A DNA stretch of 64,000 nt, taken from Ornithodoros turicata. Its lineage: Eukaryota > Arthropoda > Arachnida > Ixodida > Argasidae. The translations under genes and the position numbers were made by a program. The notes below the pieces were generated by a model. The model searched no databases, was not told where the DNA came from, and was given only the letters and a program-made list of their open reading frames with translations. Positions 9,900 to 22,297 of this stretch are shown here, in pieces (position 1 is the stretch's first letter; every line of letters begins with the position of its first letter). The stretch lies in the NCBI RefSeq assembly GCF_037126465.1, contig NC_088202.1, forward strand, positions 97,991,962-98,055,961, read 5' to 3'.

Positions 9900-12857
9900 T
9901 GACAAGGTTCAAAAGGCCCGAAGGGCTTCTCGCCCACTTTTGGAAACAGCGTTAATCACTCACACCCCAGGTTACATTAGAAATCTATCCATAGTTATCG
10001 CCCCTTGTGTTTATAATGTAATCGCCTTCACAGAGACTATTCCACATTCTTGCTTCCCCTCCTTTGCACAATATCTTCTTGCACACGTGAACGTTTCGGC
10101 ACGAACACTGAAAGAAATGTGTTCGGGCGGCCGCGAAATGAAATTGGTAGTTGAAAAAAATTAGAGGCAGACAAGGAGTACTCACGAAGGCGGAGCTTCC
10201 GCCGCAACGTCGACGTAACCCCTTAACTTTCCACCTGTCAATGAATAACTTCCCCCCCTTTTTTTTTACTTCCTCCACCTTCGTTGTCTACCTTTAATTT
10301 TTTTCAACTATATATATATTAAGAAAAACGTACGAACAAAATTGTAAGACATCCTTGTCGCCCTAACAGTCTCATCTCTGCTTTGTTTTACTTTAACGCA
10401 ACGCTATCCTTTGAATAAATCAGGTATCAGGCGTCAAATTCACTTCTTCATAGACGGCAAAGTGGCGTTACGTTTCCCCTTCCTGGTGTTTTCATGTTAG
10501 ATATTTGTACCTGCTATATTAATCTTGCTGACTTGAGCCTGATCTTGTGCTTTGTGTTTGTATTTTGTCCTTCCCCCAAGCTCAGGGACATGTCGCCAAT
10601 GCCAAGTATGCACCAGCTCGCTTGTATTTTATTTCTATGTTCACTTTTTCTATTGAGAAAGTACCCAACTTGTGATGACGTTACTCTAAATAAGTGTACC
10701 CAACGTTGTTTGCTTATGGACACGTTATGGATGAAGCGCTCGCAAACGACTGAGGTGTCATCACAATTGTTAAATTTCGTATCCCCTTTTGCTAGCGGCT
10801 AGAATTGTAACTTGGACCGTACTATCAGAGGCGTGAAGGACGAGTGCTGTAACCTTGAGTAAGAGATAGGGACACCCCCCCACAGTATTGAAGTCGTTGA
10901 CCTTACAAAACAAACCGTGCGAAACACTACCTTATGCATCTCTAATGCACCTAGAAAACTTAAAGCTCGGGAAATTTGCGCATAACTTCTAAACGGTGGA
11001 CAATATTCGCCGCACCATTGGAAATAGAGAAAATATGAAGTGAATAATTTTAAAAACAAGGAAGAGCATGTAGCTAAATTACGGGATCTATTCTTATCCG
11101 ATGGACACCTCAAACATAGCTGAATTAGCTGTCAGACAACATTATCCACCGTACCACCCACACACCTGCATATTTTGTATGAGTTAAAGCAAAAACAGAA
11201 TGCGCGTTTGTATACTTCGCAAACGGCACAAATGACAGTTTGTGTTTACGCTGTCCACTCTGCAGCTACAATATCAGATCTGTGCAAGAAAACGCGCAGT
11301 CTGCATATGAGCGGCCATTTCCAGCGTGTATGACACAAAGGCGAACAGATACCCAAGACGCAAAGTAATATAGCCCCACGTGCGGGAAGCTGTCACATTT
11401 GACGTTCCTCGTTGCGCTGTAGTAGTAAGGGATGTTGTAATACTCGTACGATCTATGCAAGGGGATGACAATGTCGTTCCATTGACTCGTACCTCATCAT
11501 CTCAAATGAAAGCTCCGCGAGTATTGCAAGTACTACGCGCAACTACTTAAGGCCATTGCGTTGTTGGACAAGTAGAACACTGACGTCGTCATTTGCAACT
11601 TGTTCGTTCAGCGGATTGGCACCGTGTAGATAACGTTTTAGGACACGAAGTATAGCGGGCATCAACAGGATGGTCAAAAGCTTGCTCGTAATGTGTTGCA
11701 CGCGTATTGCGCCTCCTTTCTAGACCGTAGACATTGAAGATTAAAGACGCGTGCATGTTCTGTATGTGCAGCAAACAGGCACATCTATCCAAACGGTTTA
11801 AGGATCACTCTTATCCAACTTCATCGCTGTGGACAGGTACCGAACAATTCATAGGTAATGCTACTTTGTGTGTTTGTCTCTCGAGACAACTATCCAATTT
11901 CTAATTAATGCACCAATATATTTTCTTCAGGTACACCCTCACTAAAACTATACCGCTGAAACTCGAAAGCTCTGCGCAAATTCAACCGCTCCATCCTTGG
12001 GGTCACTGCCTGTTGTTAGGTCTTTAAAAATGTTTTCTCTATACATAAAAGCCTCTATATATGACTTGCGGGCGTCACCTAGACAGCCTTGATGGCAGGG
12101 TGGACACTTTGCTAAAAAGAAGAAAAAAAATAGTTAAAAGAAGTTCGACGTCGGACGACATGACTGACGCAGCCGAAAGAGTGTTGCAGTAATGCAATCG
12201 CAGTTACCACAATCGAAGTCATCGGCTACACTGCAGGCCAGTGCTAATGTTCTACCCAGCGTTGAAACCCAGCGCTGAAACAAAATGGAAACATTGAAAT
12301 CCCTAACTTCGAATTCTTATCTAAGCCATAGCCATTTTACGGGAAGAATAAAATCCCGCAGGAGCGTTCAAGGAATAATCCATGCAGATTTATGGTTCAA
12401 ATCGGGCTTCTACCGCCTCGAGAACAAGAACACGAGCCCAGCAAGGTTTCTTTTTCACGGAAGAAGCGACGAAGAAAATTAGGAAAAAGAAGGGACAGAA
12501 TGGAAAATGTTACCGCTTTCGCGAAAACGTGGTCCGCGTAACGCGGGTGCACGTGACACCGAGCTGAATGAGCATTATGTAAACATGGGTAATGCTGACA
12601 TGATTTCGGTGGGAAGTTGTTTGTTCGTGTAGTTTACGCGCATAGCTCTTCTTTTATCTTGATTTCAATTGCCTTGATCTTACATCACTGACGGTCATTA
12701 CCAGAGCGCCGCAATGTGCCGTAAGTGCGGGTGCATAAGGGTGGCGTGGTGTTCTTCGTGTGCAGCTCTCCGAAATGAAACGCTCCGCTGCCAGCCAGTA
12801 TTATGCGCACGAACTTTCCGTGAATCGCACTGCTTGGCATGTATGAGACGGAGCAAT
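9900..12857. other. Unassigned stretch
   Basis: Three kilobases without a supportable gene. Notable low-complexity tracts are a CCCCCCTTTTTTTTTACTTCC run at about 10250-10272 and a (TA)n at 10308-10319. A block at 10800-11115 has GGGACACC near its left and GGTGTCC (complement) near its right, and may be another repeat, but I cannot bound it. No tRNA or rRNA seen. Confidence 0.35.
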
Positions 12858-13075
12858 GTACTGTTGGGGACATGGTTAGCTAAAATCGCCTGTCAGTACT
12901 GCGCCGTTCCATATTACCTCGGTTGCGCTTGAATTGTGCCAATATTGTATTTGAAGGGGGGACCAGGTTCAGCACGTGTTTATTACTCGGAACAAAAAGG
13001 CTTCCAACACCTGGAGATCTGAGATGCGATGAACCACGGAGTGCTGATTTTAGACAACTGCGTCCCCTACAGTGC
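12858..13075. mobile_element. TIR element M2, copy 1
   Basis: It begins GTACTGTTGGGGACATGG and TTAGCTAAAATCGCC, and ends GAGTGCTGATTTTAGACAAC with GTCCCCTACAGTGC. The ends are imperfect inverted repeats (GTACTGT[T/A]GGG..AC..GG..CTAAAATC). The whole unit aligns with the reverse complement of 63080-63281, giving two independent copies and good boundaries. Non-coding and non-autonomous. Confidence 0.75.
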
Positions 13076-15815
13076 ACGCCAAATAGGAGCAAATAGGACA
13101 CGTTGAGAGTTTGTCGGCACGGACACACGGTCCGCGAACAAACGTGCCTGTGTGAACAGCACCACATAGTTTAATGGGTCCATTTCTCGCCCGTGAAAAA
13201 CACGGATGAGCAAAAAAAGCGCGAGTGTGAAACCGGCCTTACACGTCAGTCGGCATACAACTAGCACCACGGGAGATCACGCGGGGCGACGTGGACCAGG
13301 TCGGCAAGGTGAAATTAAAGGTCTGTTACATGAAGAACGCGGAAACGAAACCACGAGGCAGGAAGAGTTGCGGGATAAATGTTGAATTTCATTTGATTTT
13401 AAGAAAAATAGAATGGAGATTTTGGCTTCTCTTGTGTGAGGCCCGCAACTCGACATTACTTGCACCAGTTACTTTGGTAGAAAACTTGTGTAATGATGAT
13501 GCCAATGAAGAGGAGGAGGATGGTGATGATGATTAGTGGTGGTGCTGGTGATTCCGAGAGAAAACAATTGCTCACACACTGAGATGTCAGAGAACGCGCA
13601 AACACGCAAACAGTCGAACAGCAAATCCCACAAAACACCCATAGGCTCAAAACTTGTCTGCGCCAAGGTCTCGGAAAAATGTCACTACGGCGGAGAACGC
13701 CTTGGTGTCTGACACTGTGATTCCAGGGCCCAAGTACTTTTGAAACATTGAGCGGACAGATCCGAATGTAGAAGGCGACGAGCTTCACTCTATCGTACGC
13801 AGGACATCAAAATGTGCTCGATGTCGTCCACAATACCACACATGGGGCTGGAACTAGAGCAGATAATTCGTACGGTAGTGAAACCTTTTTGTGAAACCAT
13901 AAAAAATAGCCGCATGCGATGCCTGTGCAACTGTTAGCGCTTCTCATTAGAAAGGATATCTCAACCTTGTGCGCATAGAACACCGAAATACGTAAGTGAC
14001 CCTCTATTATTCGCGAGCTCGTTATTATACAGAGTCTACTGTAACAGTCTAAATATGGTGTATTCTACCCTACACTACCGCATTAGGCGTAAGAGATTAT
14101 GCAAACCATATTGTGGATGAGGTGTCACGGAAACCCAGCGCGATAGCTGTGAACGGAATTAAAAGCCGACACGAAAAAGTGATAGCCGCGTTTTCGCTTG
14201 GCAAGTCCCATCATGAATATCCCATTTCTAAATACACAATTCAGGTCGTTCTGATATGGCCGTGCTCTTTCCCGTTGTTTGGGATGAACGATGGCTCACC
14301 ACCGTAAAGCTCGTCTGTAAAAGGAATTATCTCTTCCAATTAGAACTTGTGTGCTGTAGCGTGTTTCCCTTTATTTGCGCACCTGTTGCCAAGCAAATTC
14401 CGTGTGGTTAAATCTATGAGAATCACAGCTATCATGTGATACATGGGAATATAAATTCCCGAGACGGGCACCATGTAAAGAACACGAATACAGGGTGGGG
14501 GCTATGCGCGAGTGATTGAGGAAGCAACCAGACAGATAGGGCTGAGCCCGACCCGAAAAATTGGCACACTATAGCTTACGAGAAGGCCTTCCCGAAGAGG
14601 TGTAAGGACGATGATGAAAAAGTATACGACGTCATTACAGAGCAGCACAATTCAGAAATCAGGCCGGTCGGGGGCTCGAACGCCGGTGCGCTTTGGCGTT
14701 TTCGTGTAATATTTGAATCTTACTGACGTCGTATCAAACATTTCCTAGCGTCTGCTTACAATGCACCGTATTTGCAGCGATTTCATATCTAGTTAGTCAT
14801 CTATATCCAGTCAGTTTAATATCGCAAGTTCATTAAGCATTTGATTATCGGCAGTTAGGTAAGGTACCGGCAAAGTTTTATTACGCGTGTTGTTGGACAT
14901 GCGGCCTCCAAAACCGGTAGGAAAGCGTAAGAAATTTATAAATGTTCTCAGCCATTGTTTTCCTTACATGTCATTCACATAATTCTTTAAGATGGCGCTT
15001 TGTCTCACCACGATCACTTAAATACAGTACACTAACATGTGACGATACCGCTTAGGGATACGCCACCGTCGTGAACTTCGTACTTTCCGTGTTCCCTTCT
15101 AATCTCCGTTCATCAGCAACGGTGCTGAACGCTAACCCCACGGTAGCAAGTGACAATCACGCCCGCCACCTTCCGCTGCCATCAAATCAAAGACTTACCT
15201 CAATGAGAGAGTTCTACCCGCCGTGTCGCTACGTCACACTACGTCACAGAAGGCACGACGCACACAAAAAGAAAAAAAAATCGCACAGTTTGGCACCTAT
15301 CCCAGCACACTTGCTTCCGGAAACAATACTTATCAACTTCCGTACATCCCACACTGAAAAGAACGATTTCACTTCTCCGTATGGGGCACAGACGAATCCA
15401 TCTTACACATGACACCTTACTCGACTTCACACCAACAACTCTCGTGTCACAGCAGCTTCTGCACGCTCCCCTATCCGATACAGCACCGCACCATCACGCG
15501 CGGGATGTCACTGCAAAATGCGCAGACTCCTGCAACGCTCAGTGAGCGGCCCGGCAAAACGCCCGCGCTGCCCGAGTGCCGCTGGCAAGTGTCCCGACCA
15601 ATACGAGAACTCGCGAGAGCAAGCAACGGTTCGCAGCATCAGCATGGTGGCGCTGAACACAGCGCTTGCTCGGAGGCTAGCTCCAGCTCTTCCGATCGAC
15701 ATTCAGGCTCCTTCTCATTTCCCGCGTATGTGAATGAACGCGATATGTTAGGCTATGCAGTAGCATATATGTGTGTTGTACGCTTTGAAGCCGAAGCACG
15801 CACGTGGGAGGCACA
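13076..15815. other. Unassigned stretch
   Basis: No gene supported. The segment to 13240 ends with GAGTGTGAAACCGGCCTTAC, one end of a MITE of the type at 9751. An imperfect GAT/GGT trinucleotide tract lies at 13494-13552. A 171-codon frame at 15409-15924 is open but has no motif, is rich in serine, and runs into the MITE to its right, so I do not call it a gene. Confidence 0.35.
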
Positions 15816-15817
15816 TA

Positions 15818-16110
15818 CAGGGTGTTTTAGTGACCGTATCACAAAAAAATTAATTGGAAACGCACACTGCGGGAAAAATATGCCATCCACGACATTTATC
15901 TGCGAGGAACTTGACGGAGAATGACGGAATGACGAAAATGATGGAGGACGAAGAAATGCGAAAGACGTCGTTTCGAGATGGGCAAATTGCCGACGGTATG
16001 TGTGGGCAATTTGTGCGTCCCGAAACGACGTCTTTCGCATTTTTGCCCCACTGTTGGGTTGACCTGGCAAATTTCAGTGTTCAATTAAAAAAAAAAATCT
16101 TTCAAGTATG
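15818..16110. mobile_element. Partial TA-target MITE with perfect 22-bp hairpin arms
   Basis: TA plus CAGGGTGTTTTAGTGACC at 15816-15835 is a mariner-MITE style end. Inside, 15954-15975 (AAATGCGAAAGACG..TTTCG) and 16021-16042 are perfect 22-bp inverted repeats around a 45-bp loop. The adjacent TTTCAGTGTTCAATTAAAAA near 16073 is shared with the palindromic element at 61430-62294, suggesting a related family. The right terminus was not found. Confidence 0.6.
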
Positions 16111-16600
16111 AATTGATAAAATTACGCGTAATGTGTCGCAAAAATTCCCGGCAGACGTATATCGTTGATCTCATGTCTTTCCGTAGCGTGCCTTTTTTTT
16201 ACGTAGAATGTGCTTCTTTCCGATGGCTTAGTCGGCTGATACGTACTTAAATTTCATAGTGCAATGTTAAATTAATTTCAGTACTTGATCAATTTAGCTA
16301 GCTTATGTATTCATTTAACGATTTGTTAATTTTACATAGTAAAGTTTATTTCAGTTCAAATATCAGCTATTCAATCAATTATTTCAGTTAAAAGCAATCG
16401 GAGTAAATCCTACGTTCAAAACGTCGCCAACCTTTACGATTACCACTTCACCACTTACGATTTTGCACATGGTTGAATTTGTCGAGAAACAAAAAAGGGG
16501 GAGATTGAACTCATCAGACAACGAATTCGGCTACTCCAGTAAACACATGGTCAGTGAGGAGCCCTGTGTAGTCCCCAGGATAGTAGATCGTGCTCATTCC

Positions 16601-16744
16601 AATAACAGCAGCTGACGTTGGCAACGGGCACAACGAAGAAGCAAAAAGAAGAAATCTTATTTCGTAAGCTGTTTGAAAAACATGACGATGAGATCGCTGG
16701 TGCGTTTCTTGTTGTGCCCGTAACTGACTTCAGCTGCTGTTATT
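16601..16744. repeat. Imperfect inverted repeat
   Basis: The arm at 16601-16640 (AATAACAGCAGCTGACG..GGGCACAACGAAGAA) is complementary with some mismatches to 16705-16744 (TTTCTTGTTGTGCCCG..CAGCTGCTGTTATT). The loop is 64 bp. It could be a small foldback element. No target duplication seen and no similarity elsewhere in the window. Confidence 0.7.
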
Positions 16745-17927
16745 ACACCTATTTAAGTGCGCAATGTGAATAAACTTTCCAGTGGAGAATTCGCAGCTGT
16801 GCTGCCGCAAGTGTCTGTTTATGCTGCGTTTACCACATGAATCCTCTCAAATCCCTCAAAATGGACGCTTGACGAGAAACGGAGAAATACCTTCAAATCA
16901 AAATCACTTTCAAAGCAATGGTAGGTTGAAATTGCCGGCTATATGATTCCGGTAAGCGAGAGCGCTTTGAACATCGATGAACTCTTTCCTTTTTGTTTTA
17001 CCTGTGATACATGCGATATGTTATTCTGTGCTTCTTGACACACACACACAATGCCTCGCCGACATTGGAAAGCCCAGCCACAAGATTGCTCCGACGTCCC
17101 GAATCAATGAATAGACGTGCAAGACGCGTGTTCAGAAAAGACGTGGGCTGGACTTTCCAGTGGCGTGTGCGGTCACTGCTCGTTATATCTTGTGTGCGAA
17201 TGGAGGTGTCAAGATGTCGTGTCGTACCATAATGGCCGCAGGAGGACGTGGTGAAGGAATAAACGAATGGAAGAATGCGGTTGCACGTACGTAATAGATC
17301 CGGAAAGCGTAGCGTCCATTGATTATTCCGCCCTGAAGAGCGTGCCTCCGTCGATGATGTCTTTTGTTGCTTGGCACGGGTACCGATGCTCGCGGGCGAA
17401 ATGGGTGGGACTCTGTTTGTGGGCGAATCCGTCGGATGGAAAAGAAACGCAGTAACGACGGAAGGGTGCTGCTACTGGTAGGATAATCTGAAATGCTGGT
17501 TTCCATTAACAACACAGGCACGTGACGATCCGGTATGGTTAGGTAGCACGCAAACTGATTGGTTGAAGAAGCTAAATGATCCAAAAAAGAAAGAAAGAAG
17601 AAGAAGCTGATATTGTGATTCAGACACATGCAATTTTTTAAAAAAAATCTATGTTTATAAAACGAGTGTCATTTGATAATTAGGGCCAAAAGAAGCAGGA
17701 GCAAACTTCACAAGGAAATCTACACACCCGTTTTCTTTAATTATATAATAATAATGATACTATGATGATGGTGGTGATGGTGATGGTGGTGGTGGTGGTG
17801 GTGGTGGTGGGAACATGAAGAAAACGTAAAAATGGATAACGAACCATTCCATTCCACTGAATGTCCCTTTTGAATAATCATGCAGTCCCGGTTTACTTTG
17901 TCTTCGAACTTCCTTCCAGATACGATG
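16745..17927. other. Unassigned stretch with GTG microsatellite
   Basis: No gene supported. The longest frame (148 codons, minus, 17183-17629) has no motif. A (CA)n lies at 17039-17049. A GAT/GGT trinucleotide microsatellite lies at 17760-17812, with about nine consecutive GGT units at its right end. It resembles the (CAC)n tail of SINE-A read from the other strand, but no SINE body adjoins it. Confidence 0.4.
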
Positions 17928-18943
17928 TAGGGCAAGGTGGGGCAAGATGAGACACGGGGGAAAGATGCGACATTTTTGGCTCGACGCCACCTGTCTCAGA
18001 GACGGGTTGCTCCATGCGCTTTAAACATTACTCATAGGTGGCTCTGCATGTCCCCTTTATTGCACGTGAGAATTGTCCGGATTGGTGATTGCGTTAAGAG
18101 AAAAAGAAATCGGTTACTTCTGCCTGGCAATGTAAAGACCCGCAAAAAAGGCGCGATTTCCTGTAGTCCTTTTTCTTGTCAGCTGTGCAGCAGCGTATCG
18201 CAGGCTTATTCTGTAAATGTAAGTACACATCCCATTTCTTTATTCATTCATCTATATGTGTGCAAAATATGGGCACTCTTGGTTATCTGGTGTTTAACTG
18301 TAAAATTAATGCATCCGATGATATGCACGGAGCAAGACGCGACAACATCATGTAATTTAAATTTAATGGAATTTGAATTTAATGGAATTTAGAAACGGAT
18401 AGGTCGACTATCAGGTGGATTTATTCTTCTACCTCAGAGCTTCCTTTTTTTGCACGTTGTCTACGATTTCCCAGCCAAATTTCCTGTTTCTTAGGGTATT
18501 TCCAGCGAAGCAGAAGCGCACTCAAAAGCGAGCGGCCAGCCACACATCAGACTGGCGGTGCCTTGTTTGCAAAGGACGGTGGAGGGAAATAGCACCGGGT
18601 TCTGTGTGGGTTTATTGCACATGTGGGCGGTGAGCTCAAGGTGGTTGTGTAGGTGCTTCGATTGCAAAAACTAATTTGTATATTTCATTACCACGGCGTG
18701 TCTCTTCTTGCCCAACGCGATATGTCGTCTTGCACCGAGGGTTGGGGCAAGATGAGACAATCTGCATTTTTTTTATTTCTTGTTCTGCGTTTATTTCAGA
18801 ACCGGCTACGTCCACTCTCATTTACACATCAGAAGATCTAGACCTCTGGGAATGTGCCTATGGCTATTTTTTTTTAACACGAAAAATAGAAATTTCATAT
18901 TCAATTGCAAATTCCTGCCTCATCTTGCTCCACCTTACCCTAA
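17928..18943. mobile_element. 1-kb TIR element ('TAGGGCAAGGTGGGGCAAG' ends)
   Basis: The left end TAGGGCAAGGTGGGGCAAGA and the right end read in reverse, TTAGGGTAAGGTGGAGCAAG, are clear TIRs that continue into ATGAGAC/ATGAGGC. A third copy of GGGGCAAGATGAGACA lies inside at about 18743. A 151-codon frame at 17937-18392 overlaps the TIR and has no transposase motif, so I treat the element as non-autonomous. Superfamily not determined. No target duplication is clear. Confidence 0.7.
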
Positions 18944-20564
18944 GTTTTCACAGACAAGAAGGATGGTGATATCTACTGGTATTGTTTCTGAGCTACGTGG
19001 TGTATAACAAGTGTACACAACATAACAGCATGTACAGATAAATCTCCCCGGGAACCCCAAGTAACAGCAAAAAAATAAATATAAAAGGTTAGCGGTCTCC
19101 CCGCTGACGCAACGAGGAGTAGAGCAATATCAGTCATTGAACTGCTAAGAAAATGCGGGGATAGTGATAATAATTTCATAATATAATAATTTCAATAATA
19201 ATAATCATAATAATATTTTCAAATAATAATTTCAAATTGCGCGTAATGGTTTGCAGATATGGGCCAAATTTAGGAGCAGAACTGCAATGAGTTATGATGT
19301 AATGTGAGAGATGATAAAGCACAATGGTGAAAAGCAGTGTAAAGCACTTTCGTCGCTCGAGGTGAAAGTGAAGGAACCGTGAGACCGCAGTTGGTCCCTC
19401 AATGAGTCTGAAGGTCGTACAACACGGCAACCATCCACCTTCCGCCTGCATATCCCTTTAGGGGGAATATCACAATGTGACTACTGAAGCGTTTTGTTTT
19501 CGTTTTTTTTCCCTTAGTGCGGCCAGGAGGACCTGTGCTCGTGCCATAGTAATACTATTGCATAAAAATAAGATATGATATGCTTCACAGAATCAATACA
19601 TTTCAGCGTGTGAAGTTCACAATCAAACTCAGTCCATTGTCGCTTCGTTGCCGGTGGCACGCACCCTGAGTAAGTGCAAAGATCACAATAAATTTACCGT
19701 GTATTTCGAGAGCCACTGATTTTAATGATATGAAGCATTCACATGAAACCTGTGGGGATGACGACAGGCCTAACTGGATTTACTGCAACGCGTAGACAAC
19801 GGCCACCAACACATAGGCGGAGAGTTCTCAATCTGCAGTAGGGTGCCGAGGCAAAATGCCCCCCCCCCCCCCCCCACACACACACTTTTTTTTTTTTTTT
19901 TTCACACACAGAGGTCGGGCAGATGTCTGGGAATCCGTGTTGCGTGGCAAATTTTTACAGGATTTTCATGTTCACACGCACGAAACCCGCCATTCTTAAG
20001 ATATCCCACGAAACGTATACCTTGAGTGTCAGCTGGGGAGAATTCTGGGAGAACACCTGGGGGGCAGTGTACCGCCATAACGGCGGAGAATGACCCACCA
20101 CATCATCATCCCATTTATGTGTGTGTGGAGAATTCTCGGACGGGCCTGGGCTCCATGGGAAAGTTACGGTGGGGGTCAGGCCCCCAGGCCCCCACGCAGT
20201 CGGCGCCTATGCACCGACATGAAAGTTCGAGAAGGACTGTTTGTTCATGTAGCCAGGCCCACGCCACTACAAATAAAGACGTCGCGCTCCCGCCTTTGCA
20301 GTCTGCCATAAACACTTCTCTGCCCAGGGTTCCTGCGGCGCCATCCATCGGCCGAGATGAGTTTACGGCGCAGACGAAATGAATTTCATACGGGCTAGCC
20401 TAATAATGCTATCGCATTAAAAAAAAACGATGTTCAAATCAGCCCACCAGCAGCTCACACGTAGACACACCGAAGGCAGGCTCAACACTACCTATGGCAA
20501 ATTCCAGTGGTCGTTTTCATGCCTGCAGTTTAGTGTGCCGAGGGAGTCCAGTGTAGAAACGACC
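18944..20564. other. Unassigned stretch with simple repeats
   Basis: No gene supported. (TAA)-rich tract at 19165-19232. A composite C17, (CA)n, T18 tract lies at 19859-19904, immediately followed by CACACACAGAGG. Frames at 20026-20382 are open on both strands, GC-rich, and without motif. Confidence 0.4.
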
Positions 20565-20762
20565 TTTGCTGTCTGAGGATTTCCCTGGGATGTCCGGTAG
20601 ATTTTCCAGGCGAATGACGCCACAGGACCCCTGAAGTCTGCCCAGGACGCCTCCCGATAACCCCCGGTCTACCGCTCCTTCCTGCTATTCATTTTTCCAC
20701 GTATCTACATCGCTCATAGCCACAGTTGCTTCGCGGCGCTAATGCGCAATAAAAATGTCTAG
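20565..20762 (+). mobile_element. tRNA-derived SINE (family SINE-B), 5'-truncated copy
   Basis: The body runs CTGAGGATTTCCCTGGGATG, CCCCTGAAGTCTGCCCAGG, ACGCCTCCCGATAACCCCC, GCTCCTTCCTGCTATTC, and ends CATAGCCACAGTTGCTTCGC plus GGCGCTAATGCGCAATAAAA. It matches the full copy at 36559-36853 (minus) and 55987-56275 (plus). The tRNA-like head is missing. Confidence 0.75.
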
Positions 20763-20814
20763 ACTGTCAGTAGCGACCTGTCAGTACGATAACTAAAACG
20801 TACATTAGGCAGTT

Positions 20815-21770
20815 TCAATAGATTGGAAGGCGTTCACGATAACAGAGTTCCGAAAACATGACAAGCTAATCGTCCTATTCCGTTCGACTGGCTGAGGGGT
20901 GCCTAGGGGTGCTCAGGCGTGCACTTCTCAGTAATGAGGGGTGCCGAATTGCTCAAGTACCATTCCAGGTGCATTTCTGAGTGCTTGTAAATTACTTTCA
21001 GTACATTTCAAATGGTGTACCTTGTACTGTTACTTTTTGGTTCGACACTTTTCAGTACTCAAGAGCCGAAAAGGATAAAGAAGGACACATTAGTGAATAC
21101 ATTTTCTGCCTGTTATGGCTACCTTGTCAAGAAAACAAGTACTAATACAACTACTACTTTTATATTCTTCAACAATTCAGAGTACGGAACGCGACAGTAG
21201 ACACACAGGTTGCCAATTGCGATGGGCAGCGCCGTAATTTGAATAAATCTGCTGTTTTGTGTTTGAATCTGTCCGTGTATGCAAAACATGATTTTATGGC
21301 TTGTTTCCGTTCATTTAGAACTTCAATGAAAATACCATTTCACAATGTATGATCGGTTTTTAATTATTATGTGACGCTTGAAAAACGGAGAGACTAGAAA
21401 GCACACATGGTTAGTTTTACATTTCTAGGTTTAACTTTTTTATGTGCTAACATAGATACTTTTGTTGCAAACAAAGAAGAAATAAAAGAGTAGTAGTTAA
21501 ACTGGCCATGCTTCATACAAGTACCTGCTAAAAATGCCAATTCTCACTTTTCTCACTGTTTGCCTCCACCGAAGAGTGAGAAGTGATGCGGTGCGCTTTA
21601 CATTATAGTTTACGGGTACTTCAGTGTACTTTGCCATGCACTTTTTACTTTAAGTACAATACAGTACAGTATTGAGGTACTTCGCTCGTCACTGGCTGAC
21701 ATCACTCTGCTGATCTTTGATTTGACATCTTCCTTCATCTGATCGTTTTCGTAGAGTGCTTAGGATATAT
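20815..21770. repeat. Repeat family R, copy 2, split by a 795-bp insertion
   Basis: The left half (GATTGGAAGGCGTTCACGAT, AGTTCCGAAAACATGACAAG, TATTCCGTTCGACTGGCTGA) stops at 20895. The right half (GGCTGACATCACTCTGCTGA, CTTCATCTGATCGTTTTCG) resumes at 21691. Together they align with the uninterrupted copy at 39018-39155. The 9-bp ACTGGCTGA at 20887-20895 and 21691-21699 flanks the inserted DNA and is the likely target duplication, partly degenerate relative to the consensus site. Confidence 0.7.
20896..21690. mobile_element. AAGTAC-rich element inserted in repeat R
   Basis: The insert begins GGGGTGCCTAGGGGTGC and ends CAGTATTGAGGTACTTCGCT plus CGTC. Short GTAC-containing motifs (AAGTACC, CAGTACT, AGTACAATACAGTACAG) recur at both ends, like the subterminal repeats of the hAT-like MITEs here. 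No convincing TIR pair was found. A flanking 9-bp direct repeat supports transposition. No coding motif. Confidence 0.55.
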
Positions 21771-21929
21771 TAAACCTCACTGATAGGTCAAAACCAACTG
21801 TACGAAAAAGACAACTGAAGCTGTCAAAAGAAACGCAATGTGATGTTAGCCACGTGAAAGGAATCAGGCGATTAGCCTGTCATGTTTTCGTTGTTGTTGT
21901 TGTTTGTCTTTCGACCTACCAAGGCCCAC

Positions 21930-22226
21930 CAACTCGCGTGGCTGAGTGGTTAGCGTGCTGGCCATGTCATGTCGAGACTGGGAGGCACTCGGATACGAAT
22001 ATACCCGGGTTCGAGGTACCCGGGTGCGGAGGTACCCAGGTTCCGGCTGTGCTGTCTGGGGCTTTTCCTCGGTTTCCCTCAGACGCTTTCAGACATATGT
22101 CGGCACAGTTCCCTTAGAAGTCGGCCCAGGACGCACATTCTCCCAGGACGTCAGTCGTGACGTTGCCCACCTCTGTGAGGCCGACAACGGCGAGCCCTTT
22201 CACCAGCACCGGCACCAGCACCCTAC
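21930..22226 (+). mobile_element. SINE-A, copy 3 (with A-box)
   Basis: The most complete head: GTGGCTGAGTGGTTAGCG at 21938 matches a Pol III A box. The B-box region is GGGTTCGAGGTACCC, altered by a local duplication of GGTACCC. The body includes CTGTCTGGGGCTTTTCC, TCAGACGCTTTCAGACATAT and AGTTCCCTTAGAAGTCGGCC, and the tail is CACCAGCACCGGCACCAG. The head resembles a tRNA gene with a long insertion between the boxes. Confidence 0.85.
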
Positions 22227-22297
22227 CAAAACCTGCTGTTGGTTCAGCAGCGAACATTATCTCTTCAAGGGGAGTAAGGGACACACGTCCTACTCTC

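Noticed and set aside
15409..15924. 171-codon plus-strand open frame
   Set aside because: Low-complexity serine runs, no domain, and its 3' end lies in MITE sequence.
17183..17629. 148-codon minus-strand open frame
   Set aside because: No motif; the start lies in an A-rich/T-rich tract and no splice context supports it.
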